Shown: positions 25,028-34,494, counted from the stretch's first letter. The stretch is DNA of 64,000 nt from Flavobacterium aquiphilum (GCF_027111335.1 NZ_CP114288.1:2728001-2792000), one strand, 5' to 3'. Notes: generated by a model from the sequence alone, not told the origin. Made by a program: numbers and translations.

Positions 25028-26728
25028 ATGTTTGAATGGTTTAGAATATTATTTACTCCGACAGATACCCCGGAGATGACACAGTCCTTAATAGCATTGT
25101 TTATGGCAGTAAGTGTCGGTTTTTTTGTTGGAAAACTCAAATTTGGGAATGTCTCTCTTGGGGTTTCAGCGGTAATGTTTGTAGGCCTTTTTTTGGGTCA
25201 TTTGGGTTTTAGCATGGATGCAGAATTAATTCAGTTTGTTAGGGAATTTGGTTTGATTCTGTTTGTTTATGGTATTGGTATTCAGGTTGGTCCCAGTTTT
25301 TTCTCTTCTTTCAAAAAGGAAGGAGTGATTTTTAATGCTTTGGGAGTTGGGACTGTTTTTTTGGGTGGAATAATTGCTTATTTAATTCATTTGATTGTAA
25401 ATGTGAAAATTGAAAATGCAGTCGGATTAATGTCTGGTTCCGTTACAAACACACCTGGTTTGGGGGCAGCCAAATCAACGTTGATTGAAATTCAAAAACA
25501 ATTAAACCTCCCTTCTGATCATTTTGCAGATCCTGCAATTGCTTATGCCATTACTTATCCCATCGGAGTTTTTGGAATCATACTCATTATAATTTTGGCC
25601 AAAAACTTATTGAAAATTGATTTATCCAAAGAAGTTATTTTGCTCAATGAAAAAAATAAAGATTCCGAAAATAAAATTGTCAGAGAAAAATGTAGGGTTA
25701 CCAAACCCGAAGTCTTTGGGAAAACGATTCGTCAGATCTATAAAGAATTCCATATCGAAGACGTGATTGTTTCCAGACAAAAACGAAGTGGATCAAAAGT
25801 GGTTTATTCGCCTTCTTTGGAATCCATCATAACCGAAAAAGATGTTTTGATGGTAGTTGCAAAACAAAAAGATATTGCAAAGTTTATTGATATTGTGGGT
25901 AAAGTATCAACAGATTTATTTATTGAATCTGAAGGTGATGTTACAGCAAAAATATTGAGTGTCACTAAAAAAACAGCCACTCATAAAACATTGGCACAAT
26001 TGGATTTGTACAACCAATTTGGATTAAAAGTGACTCGTGTAGTTCGTTCAGGGTTGGAAATTTTAGCTCAGCCCTCTTTAGAACTTTATTATGGCGACAC
26101 TTTGATGGTAGTAGGTAACAAAGAAGGAATTGCTGAAGCTGAGAAAATCATTGGGAATTCTAAAAAAATACTTTTGGAACCTGATTTTCTTTCTTTGTTC
26201 GGAGGGTTGATTTTTGGTGTTATAATAGGTTCCATCCCTATAATGATCCCTTCCCTACCTGTTCCATTAAAATTGGGATTGGCGGCCGGACCACTTTTGG
26301 CTGCAATATTTATCAGTAGATACGGCGGTGTTGGAGTTATTCATTCATATATCAATAACGGCGCGATTCATTTTATGAAAGATTTCGGGATTTGTCTTTT
26401 CTTTGCTGCTGTTGGGATTAAGGCCGGTCATGGTTTCTATGATAATTTCGTTGCAAATGACGGCTGGATGTGGATTTACTATGGTTGTTACATCACTTTT
26501 ATACCGTTAGTCATTTTGGTTCTTATCAGCCGATTTGTATTCAAACTTAATTTTTATCAAATGGTGGGAATTATGAGTGGTTCCTATACTGATCCAGCTG
26601 CTTTGGCTTTTAGTACCAAATACCTTGATTCGGATATTCCTAATCAATCGTATGCTACGGTTTATCCTTTGGTTACTATCAGTAGGATATTAGTGGCTCA
26701 ATTGCTTATTCTACTTTTTGCGAGTTGA
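25028..26728 (+). CDS. AspT/YidE-type transporter with two RCK-C domains
   Basis: A 566-residue membrane protein. It has an N-terminal AspT/YidE/YbjL duplication half (helices about 12-190, including SGSVTNTPGLGAAKS), two cytoplasmic TrkA-C domains (about 215-295 and 300-380; for example DVLMVVAKQKDI and YYGDTLMVVGNKEGI), and a second membrane half with the mirrored motif MSGSYTDPAALAFS. Relatives exchange aspartate/alanine or export dicarboxylates; the substrate here is unknown, but proximity to pckA hints at C4 metabolism. I start at ATG 25028 (MFEWFRILF). An in-frame TTG 99 bp upstream would add a non-homologous basic leader. Confidence 0.85.
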   Translation: MFEWFRILFTPTDTPEMTQSLIALFMAVSVGFFVGKLKFGNVSLGVSAVMFVGLFLGHLGFSMDAELIQFVREFGLILFVYGIGIQVGPSFFSSFKKEGVIFNALGVGTVFLGGIIAYLIHLIVNVKIENAVGLMSGSVTNTPGLGAAKSTLIEIQKQLNLPSDHFADPAIAYAITYPIGVFGIILIIILAKNLLKIDLSKEVILLNEKNKDSENKIVREKCRVTKPEVFGKTIRQIYKEFHIEDVIVSRQKRSGSKVVYSPSLESIITEKDVLMVVAKQKDIAKFIDIVGKVSTDLFIESEGDVTAKILSVTKKTATHKTLAQLDLYNQFGLKVTRVVRSGLEILAQPSLELYYGDTLMVVGNKEGIAEAEKIIGNSKKILLEPDFLSLFGGLIFGVIIGSIPIMIPSLPVPLKLGLAAGPLLAAIFISRYGGVGVIHSYINNGAIHFMKDFGICLFFAAVGIKAGHGFYDNFVANDGWMWIYYGCYITFIPLVILVLISRFVFKLNFYQMVGIMSGSYTDPAALAFSTKYLDSDIPNQSYATVYPLVTISRILVAQLLILLFAS

Positions 26729-26781
26729 TGATGGGAAATTTGATAATTGATTTCTTTGTTATTCGATTATCTAAAAAATAG

Positions 26782-26831
26782 AATCTGCGGAATCTGCGTG
26801 TTAATTTTTTCACACTGATTTCGCAGATTTT
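26782..26831 (+). terminator. Imperfect palindrome, probable terminator
   Basis: AATCTGCGGAATCTGCGTG pairs with CACACTGATTTCGCAGATT around a 10-nt loop and is followed by T6. It lies 54 bp after the transporter stop. The sequence type (AATCTGCG...CGCAGATT) is a common flavobacterial intergenic repeat. Confidence 0.55.
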
Positions 26832-26859
26832 TTACTTCTAAAAAATACAAATGTTCTTC

Positions 26860-26965
26860 TTTAGCCCCGATCGCAGTGAAAATCCTTATAAACCGTCTCG
26901 TCCCAAAAGACGAGAGGTTTATAAGATTGTAACGGAGAGCGGGACAACTGTTTCTCTGAAAAGTT
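26860..26965 (+). ncRNA. Structured RNA element, Flavo-1-like, copy 2
   Basis: It begins TTTAGCCCCGATCGCAGTG, then AAAATCC, a long hairpin (CTTATAAACC-TCTCGTC...GACGAGA-GGTTTATAAG), then ATTGTAACGGAGAGCGGGA and a tail TTCTCTGAAAAG. The framework matches copies at 6368 and 53065, with a wholly different but well-paired central hairpin. It lies between convergent genes, downstream of the transporter. Confidence 0.65.
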
Positions 26966-26995
26966 AATGTTCTGCTTCTATAAACAAATAAGTAC

Positions 26996-28972
26996 TTAAT
27001 ATTCCAAAAGTGTTTTTAACTCGTTTTCGAATCGGCCTTTCGGCAAATATTGATCTTCGAGGGCTTTTGTGAAAGGAATCGGGGAATCGAGGCTCGCTAC
27101 ACGTTTTACTGGCGCATCCAAATATTCAAAACAATTTTCCATAATCAAAGCTGAAATATCGCTGGCAACGCCTCCAAACATGGAATCTTCCTGATAAATA
27201 ATCACTTTTCCAGTCTTTTTGACCGATGTGTAAATTGCTTCGGTATCTAAAGGCTGAAGTGTTCTTAAATCCAATAGATCAGCTTTTATGTCAGGGTTTT
27301 TATTCAAGGTTTCCAAAGCCCAATGTACGGCTGCACCAAAAGAGATAATCGTGACATCCTTACCTTCTTTTAGTAAAGCTGCTTTCCCTAACGGAATGGT
27401 GTAATAATCAGTTGGGACTTCTTGGGAGAGGCTTCGGTACAATTGTTTGTGTTCAAAGAAAAGCACAGGATTTGGATCGTTGATTGAAGCGTTCAGCAAG
27501 CCTTTAGCGTCAACTGGAAAAGCGGGATAAACTACTTTTAATCCCGGAGTCTTGGTAAACCAGGCTTCGTTGGTTTGTGAATGAAAAGGTCCTGCTTGAG
27601 TTCCACCGCCACAAGGCATTCTAACAACTACATCGGCTTTTTCCAACCAACGGTAATGTGATTTTGCGAGTAAATTTACAATTGGGTTAAATCCGGTCGA
27701 AACAAAATCGGCAAACTGCATTTCGACAATGGCTTTGTAGCCGTTAATAGACAATCCCATGGCTGTCGAAACTACGGCGCTTTCGCAAATAGGCGTATTC
27801 CGAACACGCTCTTTGCCAAATTGTGTCACAAAGCCATCAGTTATTTTGAAAGCACCACCGTATTCGGCAATATCCTGTCCCATAATAACCGACTTTTCGT
27901 GTCTTTCCATAGATTGTTTTAAACCGCTGGAAATTGCGTCTATAAAGCGGATATTTTCAGTTTTGTCATTTGGAGGGAAATATTTAAAATCATAAGGTTT
28001 GTAAACGTCATTTAATTCACCTTCGTAAGTAGGAACAATTTCAGGCTCTGCATTTGCCATTGCCCAACTTTCGTCAATGTCTTTTTTGATTTCCTGCTGA
28101 ATTTGATCATCATGTTCTTTGGTAAGAATGTTGCTATGGTACAAAAAGCTTCTGTAATTGTCTACAGGGTCTTTTGCAGCCCATAAATCCATTAATTCTT
28201 GCGGAACATATTTAGTACCACTCGCCTCTTCATGTCCTCTCATACGGAATGTTTTGAACTCTAGTAAAATTGGGCGCGGGTTTTCAATCATCGATGCTTT
28301 CAATTCTGTCAATAAATTAAAAACCTCCAAAATATTATTTCCATCTACAATACGGCTTTCAATTCCGTAACCAATTCCTTTATCAGCAAGGTTTTCGCAA
28401 CGGTATTGTTCGTTGGTTGGTGTTGATAGGCCGTAGCCGTTATTTTCAATAATAAATAGAACGGGCAAATCCCAAACTGCTGCAATATTCAGGGCTTCGT
28501 GAAAATCACCTTCGCTGGTTGCACCCTCTCCAGTAAAAACGGCAGTTACTTTTCCGTTTTTCTCTAATTTATTGGCTAATGCAATTCCGTCAGCGACACC
28601 CAGCTGAGGTCCCAGATGTGAAATCATCCCTACTATTTTATATTCTTGCGTTCCAAAGTGAAAGCTTCGGTCTCTGCCTTTGGTAAAACCATTGGCTTTG
28701 CCTTGCCATTGTGAAAAAAGACGGTGTAGCGGGATGTCTCTGCCTGTAAATACGCCCAGATTTCGGTGCATAGGTAATATGTATTCATCAGTATCCAAAA
28801 CAGCTGCAATTCCCACCGAAATTGCTTCTTGTCCTATTCCGGAAAACCATTTGGAGACTTTTCCCTGACGGATCAGGATTAACATTTTTTCTTCAACCAA
28901 TCGTGGTTTCAGTATTCTTTTATATAAATCTAATAAGGTTTCGTTTGATAAATTCTGTCTGTCAAAATTCAT
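26996..28972 (-). CDS. Fused branched-chain 2-oxoacid dehydrogenase E1 alpha/beta
   Basis: A 658-residue fusion. The N-terminal E1-alpha half (about 1-330) has the thiamine diphosphate motif GEGATSEGDFHEALN...ENNGYGLSTP and the regulatory-loop region RMRGHEEAS. The C-terminal transketolase-like E1-beta half (about 340-658) has MGQDIAEYGGAF, TPICESAVV and DLRTLQPLD. It decarboxylates 2-oxoisovalerate-type or related oxoacids and passes the acyl group to E2 lipoyl; E2 and E3 are not in this window. I start at ATG 28972 (MNFDRQNLS). An in-frame start nine codons upstream overlaps the promoter. Confidence 0.88.
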   Translation of the reverse strand: MNFDRQNLSNETLLDLYKRILKPRLVEEKMLILIRQGKVSKWFSGIGQEAISVGIAAVLDTDEYILPMHRNLGVFTGRDIPLHRLFSQWQGKANGFTKGRDRSFHFGTQEYKIVGMISHLGPQLGVADGIALANKLEKNGKVTAVFTGEGATSEGDFHEALNIAAVWDLPVLFIIENNGYGLSTPTNEQYRCENLADKGIGYGIESRIVDGNNILEVFNLLTELKASMIENPRPILLEFKTFRMRGHEEASGTKYVPQELMDLWAAKDPVDNYRSFLYHSNILTKEHDDQIQQEIKKDIDESWAMANAEPEIVPTYEGELNDVYKPYDFKYFPPNDKTENIRFIDAISSGLKQSMERHEKSVIMGQDIAEYGGAFKITDGFVTQFGKERVRNTPICESAVVSTAMGLSINGYKAIVEMQFADFVSTGFNPIVNLLAKSHYRWLEKADVVVRMPCGGGTQAGPFHSQTNEAWFTKTPGLKVVYPAFPVDAKGLLNASINDPNPVLFFEHKQLYRSLSQEVPTDYYTIPLGKAALLKEGKDVTIISFGAAVHWALETLNKNPDIKADLLDLRTLQPLDTEAIYTSVKKTGKVIIYQEDSMFGGVASDISALIMENCFEYLDAPVKRVASLDSPIPFTKALEDQYLPKGRFENELKTLLEY

Positions 28973-28996
28973 TTTTTTGGTTTTTATAGCATGTTT

Positions 28997-29004
28997 CAAA
29001 GATA
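28997..29004 (-). promoter_or_regulatory. Candidate -7 element for E1 gene
   Basis: The minus strand TATCTTTG is an exact -7 match 24 bp upstream of ATG 28972. Its position would place the transcript start at about the more upstream in-frame start codon, which argues against that start. Confidence 0.5.
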
Positions 29005-29088
29005 TATAAATATAACAGTAATTAAATTAAATGTTATATTATTTTGAAACGAGTGTAATTTTTGAAATAACTGAATTGATTTATTTTT

Positions 29089-29096
29089 TAACTTTG
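29089..29096 (+). promoter_or_regulatory. Candidate -7 element for 2OG-Fe(II) oxygenase gene
   Basis: TAACTTTG matches TAnnTTTG; a TTTG at 29061-29064 is 24 bp upstream, at the upper edge of the usual -33 spacing. The ATG is 52 bp downstream. Confidence 0.45.
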
Positions 29097-29148
29097 TCAA
29101 CTTGGATTTTTAAATTTTATTGAATTCCAAGTATTAAATACATATTAT

Positions 29149-30099
29149 ATGCAAAACATTCCTAGTGTTGACTTGCGTGATTTCCTTTCGGACGACCCGA
29201 AACGTAAACAAAAATTTGTAAATGAAATCGGGAGTGCATTCGAAGATATAGGCTTCGTAGCGCTCAAAGGGCATTTTTTGAACGATCAATTAGTTGATGA
29301 ATTGTATGGCGAAATTCGAAATTTCTTTTCGTTGCCATTAGAAACAAAACACAACTATGAAATCCCTGAAATTGGAGGGCAAAGAGGTTATGTTTCTTTT
29401 GGAAAAGAGCATGCCAAAGGCCGAAAAGAAGGCGATTTAAAAGAGTTTTGGCACTTTGGTCAGTATGTGGACAAAGATTCAAAATATGCATCGGAATACC
29501 CTGAAAACGTTGAGGTAAAAGAATTGCCTCGTTTTAATGTGGTAGGTAAAGAAGCTTATCAAATGCTTGAAAAAACTGGTGTTTATGTGTTGAGAGCTTT
29601 GGCATTACATCTTGGATTGGATGAATTTTATTTTGACCAATACGCCAAAGACGGGAATTCGATTCTAAGACCAATCCACTACCCTCCTATTACGACTGAA
29701 CCAGAGAATGCTGTTAGAGCAGCTGCTCATGGCGATATCAACTTAATTACATTGTTGATGGGAGCGCAAGGCAAAGGATTACAAGTTCAAAACCATAATG
29801 GTGATTGGATTGATGCTGTTGCCGAACAGGATGAATTGGTGATAAATGTGGGTGATATGCTTTCACGCCATACCAATAACAAACTAAAATCTACCATTCA
29901 TCAAGTGGTTAACCCGCCAAGGGAATTATGGGGAACCTCCCGTTATTCTATTCCGTTTTTCATGCACCCGGTAAGTGATATGAAATTGGACTGTTTGGAA
30001 AACTGCATTGATGCCGAAAATCCTAAAAAATATGAGGATATTACTGCGGGAGAGTTTTTATACGAACGATTAGTAGATTTAGGATTAATCAAAAAATAA
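29149..30099 (+). CDS. 2-oxoglutarate/Fe(II) oxygenase, isopenicillin N synthase family
   Basis: A 316-residue non-haem iron oxygenase of the IPNS/DIOX fold. It has an N-terminal DIOX_N domain (VDLRDFLSDD...GFVALKGHF) and a C-terminal jelly roll with the iron facial triad: H and D in AAHGDINLITLL (around 197-199) and H in STIHQVVNPP (near 253), plus the 2OG-binding RYSIPFF (R-x-S). The exact substrate is unknown; bacterial members act on small metabolites. It is transcribed divergently from the E1 gene and ends in a strong terminator. Confidence 0.85.
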   Translation: MQNIPSVDLRDFLSDDPKRKQKFVNEIGSAFEDIGFVALKGHFLNDQLVDELYGEIRNFFSLPLETKHNYEIPEIGGQRGYVSFGKEHAKGRKEGDLKEFWHFGQYVDKDSKYASEYPENVEVKELPRFNVVGKEAYQMLEKTGVYVLRALALHLGLDEFYFDQYAKDGNSILRPIHYPPITTEPENAVRAAAHGDINLITLLMGAQGKGLQVQNHNGDWIDAVAEQDELVINVGDMLSRHTNNKLKSTIHQVVNPPRELWGTSRYSIPFFMHPVSDMKLDCLENCIDAENPKKYEDITAGEFLYERLVDLGLIKK

Positions 30100-30110
30100 A
30101 ACCTATTTTT

Positions 30111-30150
30111 ATAAAACAAAAAGATGTCGAAAGATATCTTTTTGTTTTAT
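30111..30150. terminator. Intrinsic terminator
   Basis: ATAAAACAAAAAGAT (30111-30125) pairs with ATCTTTTTGTTTTAT (30136-30150) around a loop containing GTCGAAAGAT. It lies between the oxygenase and SUI1-like genes. Confidence 0.75.
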
Positions 30151-30173
30151 ATAATTAATTAGAAAATTTTACA

Positions 30174-30503
30174 ATGGATTTACAAGACCAATTAAAAAAT
30201 CTTTTTCCGGACCATGAACCAGCTCATGAAGAAGCAATCCAAAAAGAAGCTCATGAATTATATGTTCAAAAAGAACCTATGATTTGTAAATACGAAAAAA
30301 GAAAAGGGAAAGCAACTACTATAATAGAAGGTTACGAAGGAACCGATGAGGATTTTAAAATTTTGGCCAAAGAAATTAAAACCAAATTAAGTGTTGGCGG
30401 AAGTTTTAAAGACGATTCTATTATTATCCAAGGGGATTACCGCGACAAAATAATGGCTATCCTAAAAGAAAAAGGATTTAAGGTAAAACGTGTTGGAGGA
30501 TAA
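30174..30503 (+). CDS. SUI1/eIF1-like translation factor (YciH family)
   Basis: A 109-residue protein. The N-terminus is charged and probably flexible; the SUI1 fold spans about 38-109. Diagnostic segments are KRKGKATTIIEGYEG, LAKEIKTKLSVGGSFKDD, IIIQGDYRDKI and the C-terminal LKEKGFKVKRVGG. Bacterial members resemble eukaryotic initiation factor 1 and influence start-site fidelity, though their role is not settled. It lies 24 bp after a terminator and 123 bp upstream of a nucleoside phosphorylase gene. Confidence 0.88.
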   Translation: MDLQDQLKNLFPDHEPAHEEAIQKEAHELYVQKEPMICKYEKRKGKATTIIEGYEGTDEDFKILAKEIKTKLSVGGSFKDDSIIIQGDYRDKIMAILKEKGFKVKRVGG

Positions 30504-30529
30504 GAAAGGTTTAAAAAAAGTTTAATATG

Positions 30530-30620
30530 GCTTAAATGTTTAAATCAGTTCTACGGCCTAAACTTTCTAAACTATTAAACTTTTAAACCATATTAAACTA
30601 CAATAAACCATATTAAACTT
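30530..30620. repeat. TTTAAA-rich inverted and direct repeats
   Basis: ACCATATTAAACT occurs twice (about 30587 and 30607), and AGTTTAATATGG near 30526 is the inverse. The stretch between the SUI1-like and nucleoside phosphorylase genes can fold on itself. Similar TTTAAA-type repeats lie upstream of 43260. Confidence 0.45.
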
Positions 30621-30626
30621 AAAAAA

Positions 30627-31499
30627 ATGTCTATACAGCAATCCGAATTAATACTCAATCCTGACGGGAGTGTGTATCATCTTAATCTGAAACCCGAAAA
30701 TATTGCCCGTGATATTATTTTTGTGGGAGATCAAGACAGGGTATCAAAAATTACCAAACACTTTGATGTTATTGAATTTTCAACTCAAAAAAGAGAATTC
30801 AAAACCGAAACAGGAATTTATAAGGGCAAACGTTTAACTGTGATGTCGACTGGAATTGGCCCGGATAATATCGATATTGTTATTAATGAACTCGACGCAC
30901 TTGTTAATATCGATTTGGAAACCAGAAAACCAAAAGAAAAACTAACATCATTAAATATTATCCGAATAGGGACTTCGGGTTCTTTGCATGATGATATTCC
31001 TGTGGATAGTTTCGTGATGGCGCAATTTGGTTTGGGACTGGACAATATGCTTCGCTCCTATTTGATCGAAACTATTTCAAATGTTGAGATGGAAAATGCA
31101 TTTATCGAACACACTAATTGGGATTTGAAAAAAGGCAGACCTGTAGTTGTCCCTTGTTCACGAACATTAGAAAAAAGAATGGATAGCGATAAAATGCACA
31201 AGGGAATTACAGCAACGGCTGGTGGTTTTTATGGTCCACAAGGGCGCATTTTACGTTTGGATATCCAAGACAAAAAGTTGAACTCTAAGATGGATAATTT
31301 CTTTTTTGAAGGAACTAAAATAACTAATCTCGAAATGGAAACTTCAGCTATTTACGGACTTTCGGCTCTTTTGGGGCATAATGCACTTTCGTTAAATGCC
31401 ATTATTGCTAATCGTGCCAATGGCACTTTCAGTAGTGATCCATACAAAGCAGTAGATGAGTTAATTTTGTACACATTGGAGAAATTGGCTGTAAAATAA
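30627..31499 (+). CDS. Nucleoside phosphorylase (PNP/UDP family)
   Basis: A 290-residue enzyme of the purine/uridine phosphorylase family. It has DIIFVGDQDRV (phosphate-binding Gly-Asp near residue 34-36), MSTGIGPDN, IRIGTSGSL (phosphate loop), and the nucleoside-binding LEMETSAIYGLSALL near residues 231-245. It cleaves a nucleoside with phosphate to base and (deoxy)ribose-1-phosphate. The exact base is unclear; the EMET motif is as in uridine phosphorylase and PNP. No partner genes for salvage are adjacent. Confidence 0.85.
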   Translation: MSIQQSELILNPDGSVYHLNLKPENIARDIIFVGDQDRVSKITKHFDVIEFSTQKREFKTETGIYKGKRLTVMSTGIGPDNIDIVINELDALVNIDLETRKPKEKLTSLNIIRIGTSGSLHDDIPVDSFVMAQFGLGLDNMLRSYLIETISNVEMENAFIEHTNWDLKKGRPVVVPCSRTLEKRMDSDKMHKGITATAGGFYGPQGRILRLDIQDKKLNSKMDNFFFEGTKITNLEMETSAIYGLSALLGHNALSLNAIIANRANGTFSSDPYKAVDELILYTLEKLAVK

Positions 31500-31570
31500 T
31501 TTAATTCTGGAAATAAAAAGTTTAATCGTAAGTAGTTTTTTAAATAGCTACTGGATTCTTTTTTTAAAAC

Positions 31571-31578
31571 TATATTTG
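31571..31578 (+). promoter_or_regulatory. Candidate -7 element, decides start of SDR gene
   Basis: TATATTTG is an exact -7 match. Transcription would begin near 31585, so the in-frame TTG at 31583 cannot be the start codon and ATG 31598 is preferred. Confidence 0.5.
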
Positions 31579-31597
31579 CGTTTTGAAAATCAAAACA

Positions 31598-32722
31598 ATG
31601 AAAATAATACTTACTGGAGCAACCGGCGTTTTAGGGTCGCATATTATGTATGACATTCTGGAGCTTTTTATTAAGCAAAACAATAATGGAAAGCTTTTTA
31701 TTATTGCAAGAAACAAAGGGAAAGTCAACGCGATCGACCGTGTCAATGAACTTTTGACCAGTGATTATACTCCTGAAATTTTACGAAAAGCAGGTTTAGA
31801 AAAACTACACCGTTATATCGAAATCATCGATTCTGATTTAGCAAACCTTCAAGATACTTTTTCCGAAAAAATAAAGGGCGCCTATTTCATCCATTCGGCT
31901 GGATATGTAAATCTTTCCACTGACGAAAAATTGAAAGGCAAAATTTTTGATGAGAATGCAAAGATTACCAAGTCACTTTTCAATACGTTCCACCCTTTTA
32001 TAAAGAAATTCGTTTACATTGGAACAGCTTTTTCATCAGGAATCAGAGTCGGACTGATAGATAATGATTTTCATAATCTTGGTTTCAAGCCAAAGCATCG
32101 CAATGCCTATGAAGATGCCAAATTTCATTCTGAGAATTTCATTGCACAAGAATGTAAAAGATTAGGATTGCCATTCCAAATTCTGAGGCCAAGTGTTATC
32201 GGCGGGAAAATGTTGGGGACTGAAAGCCCTTATTTCATTCCGAAATACATGGTTTTTTATCTTTTGGCGAAGTTTTTCCATTTTACCTCACAACGAAAAG
32301 GCGAACAGGAAAATGTTCGTTTTATTATCAATGAGGAAACAGGATTGAATATTATACCGGTCGATTATGTATCCAAAGTGATTGTAAACACTTTTGAAAG
32401 GGACGATATCGAGCAACTGAATATCGTAAATGATAAAAGTTTCAATATTGTAAAAGGACTGCAACTGATTATGAAAGAAGTGGGTTATACTAATTTCACT
32501 TTAATCAAAAATCCACTCGATTTCAAATACAAAAACACTATCGAGAAACTGTATTATGAGAGTATTGGTAAGCATTTAAAACCTTATTTTATTACCAAAC
32601 CCAACGAATACGACACTACTTTACTGAATTCAATCCTTGAGATTCCCAAATTAGATAACGAAGCATTTACCAATATGATTCGTTATGCTATATCCAATGA
32701 TTTTAAGGATATCAATGTGTAA
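31598..32722 (+). CDS. NAD(P)-dependent SDR / thioester-reductase-like protein
   Basis: A 374-residue extended short-chain dehydrogenase starting MKIILTGATGVLGSHIM, with the cofactor motif GATGVLG at residues 6-12. The catalytic YxxxK is seen in AYEDAKFHSE (Y-E-D-A-K, near residue 170). The region YIGTAFSSG is the active-site Thr/Ser strand, and LRPSVIGGK is typical of male-sterility/thioester-reductase (NAD_binding_4) members. Such enzymes reduce acyl thioesters or modify sugars; the substrate is unknown. The start was chosen from the promoter position and conserved N-terminus. Confidence 0.8.
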   Translation: MKIILTGATGVLGSHIMYDILELFIKQNNNGKLFIIARNKGKVNAIDRVNELLTSDYTPEILRKAGLEKLHRYIEIIDSDLANLQDTFSEKIKGAYFIHSAGYVNLSTDEKLKGKIFDENAKITKSLFNTFHPFIKKFVYIGTAFSSGIRVGLIDNDFHNLGFKPKHRNAYEDAKFHSENFIAQECKRLGLPFQILRPSVIGGKMLGTESPYFIPKYMVFYLLAKFFHFTSQRKGEQENVRFIINEETGLNIIPVDYVSKVIVNTFERDDIEQLNIVNDKSFNIVKGLQLIMKEVGYTNFTLIKNPLDFKYKNTIEKLYYESIGKHLKPYFITKPNEYDTTLLNSILEIPKLDNEAFTNMIRYAISNDFKDINV

Positions 32723-32731
32723 AGTTGCTGG

Positions 32732-32830
32732 GATTCTAAGTTTATAAGAGACTAGAGTATTAAAAAACTTAGAATCTTAGTAACTCAGAAACTTAGAATC
32801 TTAAAGTTTTAGTATCTTAGCATCTCAGTA
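32732..32830. repeat. AACTTAGAATC repeat cluster with hairpin
   Basis: GATTCTAAGTTT (32732-32743) is complementary to AAACTTAGAATC (32765-32776). AAACTTAGAATC recurs near 32790, and TCTTAG/CTCAGTAAC units follow. The same type of unit forms the perfect hairpin at 60757-60801. It could act as a terminator for the SDR gene. Confidence 0.6.
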
Positions 32831-32865
32831 ACCAAAAAAAAACATTTCCCTACTTTTTGGGTGTT

Positions 32866-33798
32866 ATGATACAACTTACTAAAGAGAATTTTTATCGGAT
32901 AAGAGCCAAGTTTCGATTGAAAAAACCTTGGGACAGTTTTGTTATCTTCTTTTTGACAGTTATAATAACAATTCCTTCATTTATTGTAATTCACCAAAAT
33001 ATTATTGACCCGCAGTGGTATTTTAGTTTGGACAGAATACTGCTTTTTATCCTCGTTTTTATAGTTGTCTATTGCGTATTGTATGCTTTGAGAACTATAA
33101 GCATCATTTGTTTGGGAATTTATCTTTTGATGCTTATTTATGGTAGTTTATTCGGGAATTTTAATTTTAATTCTGTTTTCGATGATTACAATTCGATGTT
33201 ATACACGATGAATAATAATCCTTTTCCGCAGGATATTATTGTTGCCAAATTACTTCCTTTTCCCAATAAGAGTGAAATATTGAGGGCAATCGAATATGAG
33301 AACCCAAAGGTGAGAAACTTTGCCATAATGGCTACAACGAGGCATTTTAAATATATTCGTGGTTATTCGGATTACAGGACTTTAATCCAGTGTTTTGCTG
33401 TGTTTAAAGAAATTAATAGCCGCTGGAATTATGTAAATGACCCTAAATATGGAGACTATATTGCTACGGCACATGAATCGTTACTTTATTTTTCGGGAGA
33501 TTGTGACGATCATTCCATCTTAATGGCAGCTTGTGTGCGCTCGATAGGTGGCACTCCCCGACTGATTCATACCAAAGGGCATATTTATCCCGAAATATTG
33601 ATTGGAGATAAAGGGGATCTTGAAACGGTGAATTTTTTGATAAAAAACATTTTGTTTCCTGACGAAAGTCGCGGAAAAACACTGAATTATCATATCGATG
33701 AGCACGGCCAAATTTGGTTGAACCTAGATTATACTGCAAAATATCCCGGAGGTCCTTTTATGTTTGAAGAAATATTGGGAGCTTTGACCTTGGAATAA
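32866..33798 (+). CDS. Membrane-anchored transglutaminase-like protein
   Basis: A 310-residue protein with three N-terminal hydrophobic segments (about 24-46, 55-75 and 77-97), then a soluble domain. The motif SGDCDDHSILMAA, with Cys near residue 213, and KGHIYPE, with His near 237, give the Cys-His pair of transglutaminase-like (papain fold) proteins, with an Asp probable further on (NLDYTAKYPGG region). Bacterial members include peptidases and structural variants. I start at ATG 32866; an in-frame TTG three codons earlier is less likely. Confidence 0.75.
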   Translation: MIQLTKENFYRIRAKFRLKKPWDSFVIFFLTVIITIPSFIVIHQNIIDPQWYFSLDRILLFILVFIVVYCVLYALRTISIICLGIYLLMLIYGSLFGNFNFNSVFDDYNSMLYTMNNNPFPQDIIVAKLLPFPNKSEILRAIEYENPKVRNFAIMATTRHFKYIRGYSDYRTLIQCFAVFKEINSRWNYVNDPKYGDYIATAHESLLYFSGDCDDHSILMAACVRSIGGTPRLIHTKGHIYPEILIGDKGDLETVNFLIKNILFPDESRGKTLNYHIDEHGQIWLNLDYTAKYPGGPFMFEEILGALTLE

Positions 33799-33804
33799 AT
33801 GAAT

Positions 33805-34476
33805 TTACAGCCAATTAATCTTTTCCAAATTATTCTTTTCTAAATATATATTTGCTTGACTAAAATGTTTATTTCCAAACCATTTCCCTTGATTGGCACT
33901 CATTGGTGAAGGATGCCCTGATTCTAAAACCAAATGCTTGCTTCTGTCAATTTTAGCGCCTTTTTTTTGTGCAAAACTTCCCCAAAGCATAAAAACTATG
34001 TTTTCTTTTTCTTCCGATATTTTTTTAATGACTGCGTCGGTAAAAAGATTCCACTTGAGGTGTTTGTGACTGTTTGGAATGTCTTTTCTAACGGTTAAGG
34101 AGGCATTGAGCAGCAAAACACCTTGCTTTGCCCAAAATTCAAGATTTCCTGTAGTTGGCATGAAAATAGAGTCTAAATCGGAGTTGATTTCCCTGAAAAT
34201 ATTACGTAATGATGGTGGGATTTTCACAGAATCATTTACCGAAAAAGATAAACCATTGGCTTCGCCATCTCCATGATAAGGATCTTGGCCGATAATAACT
34301 ACTTTAATGTCTTTGAATGGGCAATTATTAAAAGCCGAAAAAATAAGTTCTTTTGGAGGAAAACAAACTGAATTTTGATATTCCTGTTCAACGGTATTCA
34401 TCAATTCAACAAAATAGGGTTTTGTAATTTCGTCTGATAAAATAGTTTGCCAAGAAGGATTTAGGTTGAGGTTCAT
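33805..34476 (-). CDS. ung: Uracil-DNA glycosylase
   Basis: A 223-residue family 1 UDG that removes uracil from DNA. The catalytic water-activating motif is GQDPYHG, the Phe/Asn uracil pocket is seen in LLLNASLTV, and the minor-groove loop is GHPSPMSA. The start at ATG 34476 (MNLNLNPSW) is preferred over an in-frame TTG 21 bp upstream, which overlaps the -7 element. It converges with the transglutaminase-like gene, with only 6 bp between the stops. Confidence 0.95.
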   Translation of the reverse strand: MNLNLNPSWQTILSDEITKPYFVELMNTVEQEYQNSVCFPPKELIFSAFNNCPFKDIKVVIIGQDPYHGDGEANGLSFSVNDSVKIPPSLRNIFREINSDLDSIFMPTTGNLEFWAKQGVLLLNASLTVRKDIPNSHKHLKWNLFTDAVIKKISEEKENIVFMLWGSFAQKKGAKIDRSKHLVLESGHPSPMSANQGKWFGNKHFSQANIYLEKNNLEKINWL

Positions 34477-34494
34477 ATTCAAAAGTTGTTTTCG